From Hymenobacter ruricola (GTDB lineage Bacteria; Bacteroidota; Bacteroidia; Cytophagales; Hymenobacteraceae), in contig NZ_JADQDM010000004.1 of NCBI RefSeq assembly GCF_015694525.1, forward strand, positions 124,001-188,000: a stretch of 64,000 nt of DNA. Direction: 5' to 3'. Shown piece after piece: positions 63,897 to 64,000 of the stretch (its first letter is position 1; the number at the start of each line of letters is the position of its first letter). Below the pieces are notes generated by a model. It had not been told where the DNA came from. It worked only from the letters and a program-made list of their open reading frames with translations, and did not search any database. Both the position numbers and the translations under genes were made by a program.

Positions 63897-64000
63897 GGTA
63901 TGCGGAGTTAGGAAAGACAAAAGGGAATGAGACAAACGGAGTTTATCTGGGCCTGAATACTGAATTTGCCCATTCAAGGTTATCGAAACCAAGCTCGGCA

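Overview
The window looks like chromosomal DNA of a GC-rich Bacteroidota of the Hymenobacter type. The evidence is the type IX secretion (T9SS) C-terminal sorting domains, a PorW/SprE-like T9SS lipoprotein, promoters of the form TTG-N19-TAnnTTTG, an ATP synthase operon without atpD/atpC, and many hairpin repeats between genes. This assignment is an inference from protein families and sequence style. No rRNA, tRNA, CRISPR array, insertion sequence, integrase or prophage gene was seen.

Layout. 1-7.6 kb (minus): uvrC (cut by the window edge), a class A penicillin-binding protein and a PorW/SprE-like lipoprotein. 7.8-14 kb (plus): ATP synthase genes atpZ-like, a small membrane gene, atpB, E, F, H, A, G. 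14.2-20.3 kb (plus): a tiny protein that is little more than a T9SS sorting domain, then an 1812-residue fungalysin-type (M36) metallopeptidase. 20.4-29.6 kb: mixed housekeeping genes: HAD hydrolase, PafA-like alkaline phosphatase, a broken four-helix-bundle gene, pyrophosphatase, DUF6766 membrane protein, UbiA-like membrane protein, NAD(P)HX repair enzyme, RBBP9-like hydrolase, MsrB and the serine dehydratase alpha subunit. 29.7-48.1 kb (minus): three giant T9SS-exported beta-helix proteins of 1493, 2677 and 1750 residues, two of them clear paralogues. 48.3-54.9 kb (minus): a channel-like membrane protein, LutB, two M28 aminopeptidase paralogues and IspF. 55.2-62.6 kb (plus): TetR regulator, TolC-type outer membrane factor, membrane fusion lipoprotein and RND permease, together a complete tripartite efflux system. 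The window ends with an acyl-carrier-like protein lacking the usual serine and a YkvA-type protein.

How it fits together. PorW/SprE is part of the T9SS, and five proteins here (the CTD-only protein, the M36 protease and the three giants) carry sorting domains for it, so the window holds both a piece of the secretion machine and several substrates. The RND system has its own likely repressor and all three structural parts. The ATP synthase operon makes the membrane sector, stator and alpha and gamma subunits; beta and epsilon must be encoded elsewhere.

The most unusual content lies between genes. Two arrays of degenerate repeats hold an exact 21-bp register for 7-8 units (1835-2002 and 58850-58996), and a looser third one has an ~11-bp half period (28498-28563). 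Three consecutive ATP synthase gene gaps carry hairpins built from different ~7-bp words, and the fourth carries a REP-like palindrome. Four REP-like palindromes share one core design, and another hairpin repeat supplies the stop codon of ispF. These arrays are the best candidates for something undescribed, but nothing in the sequence proves a function.
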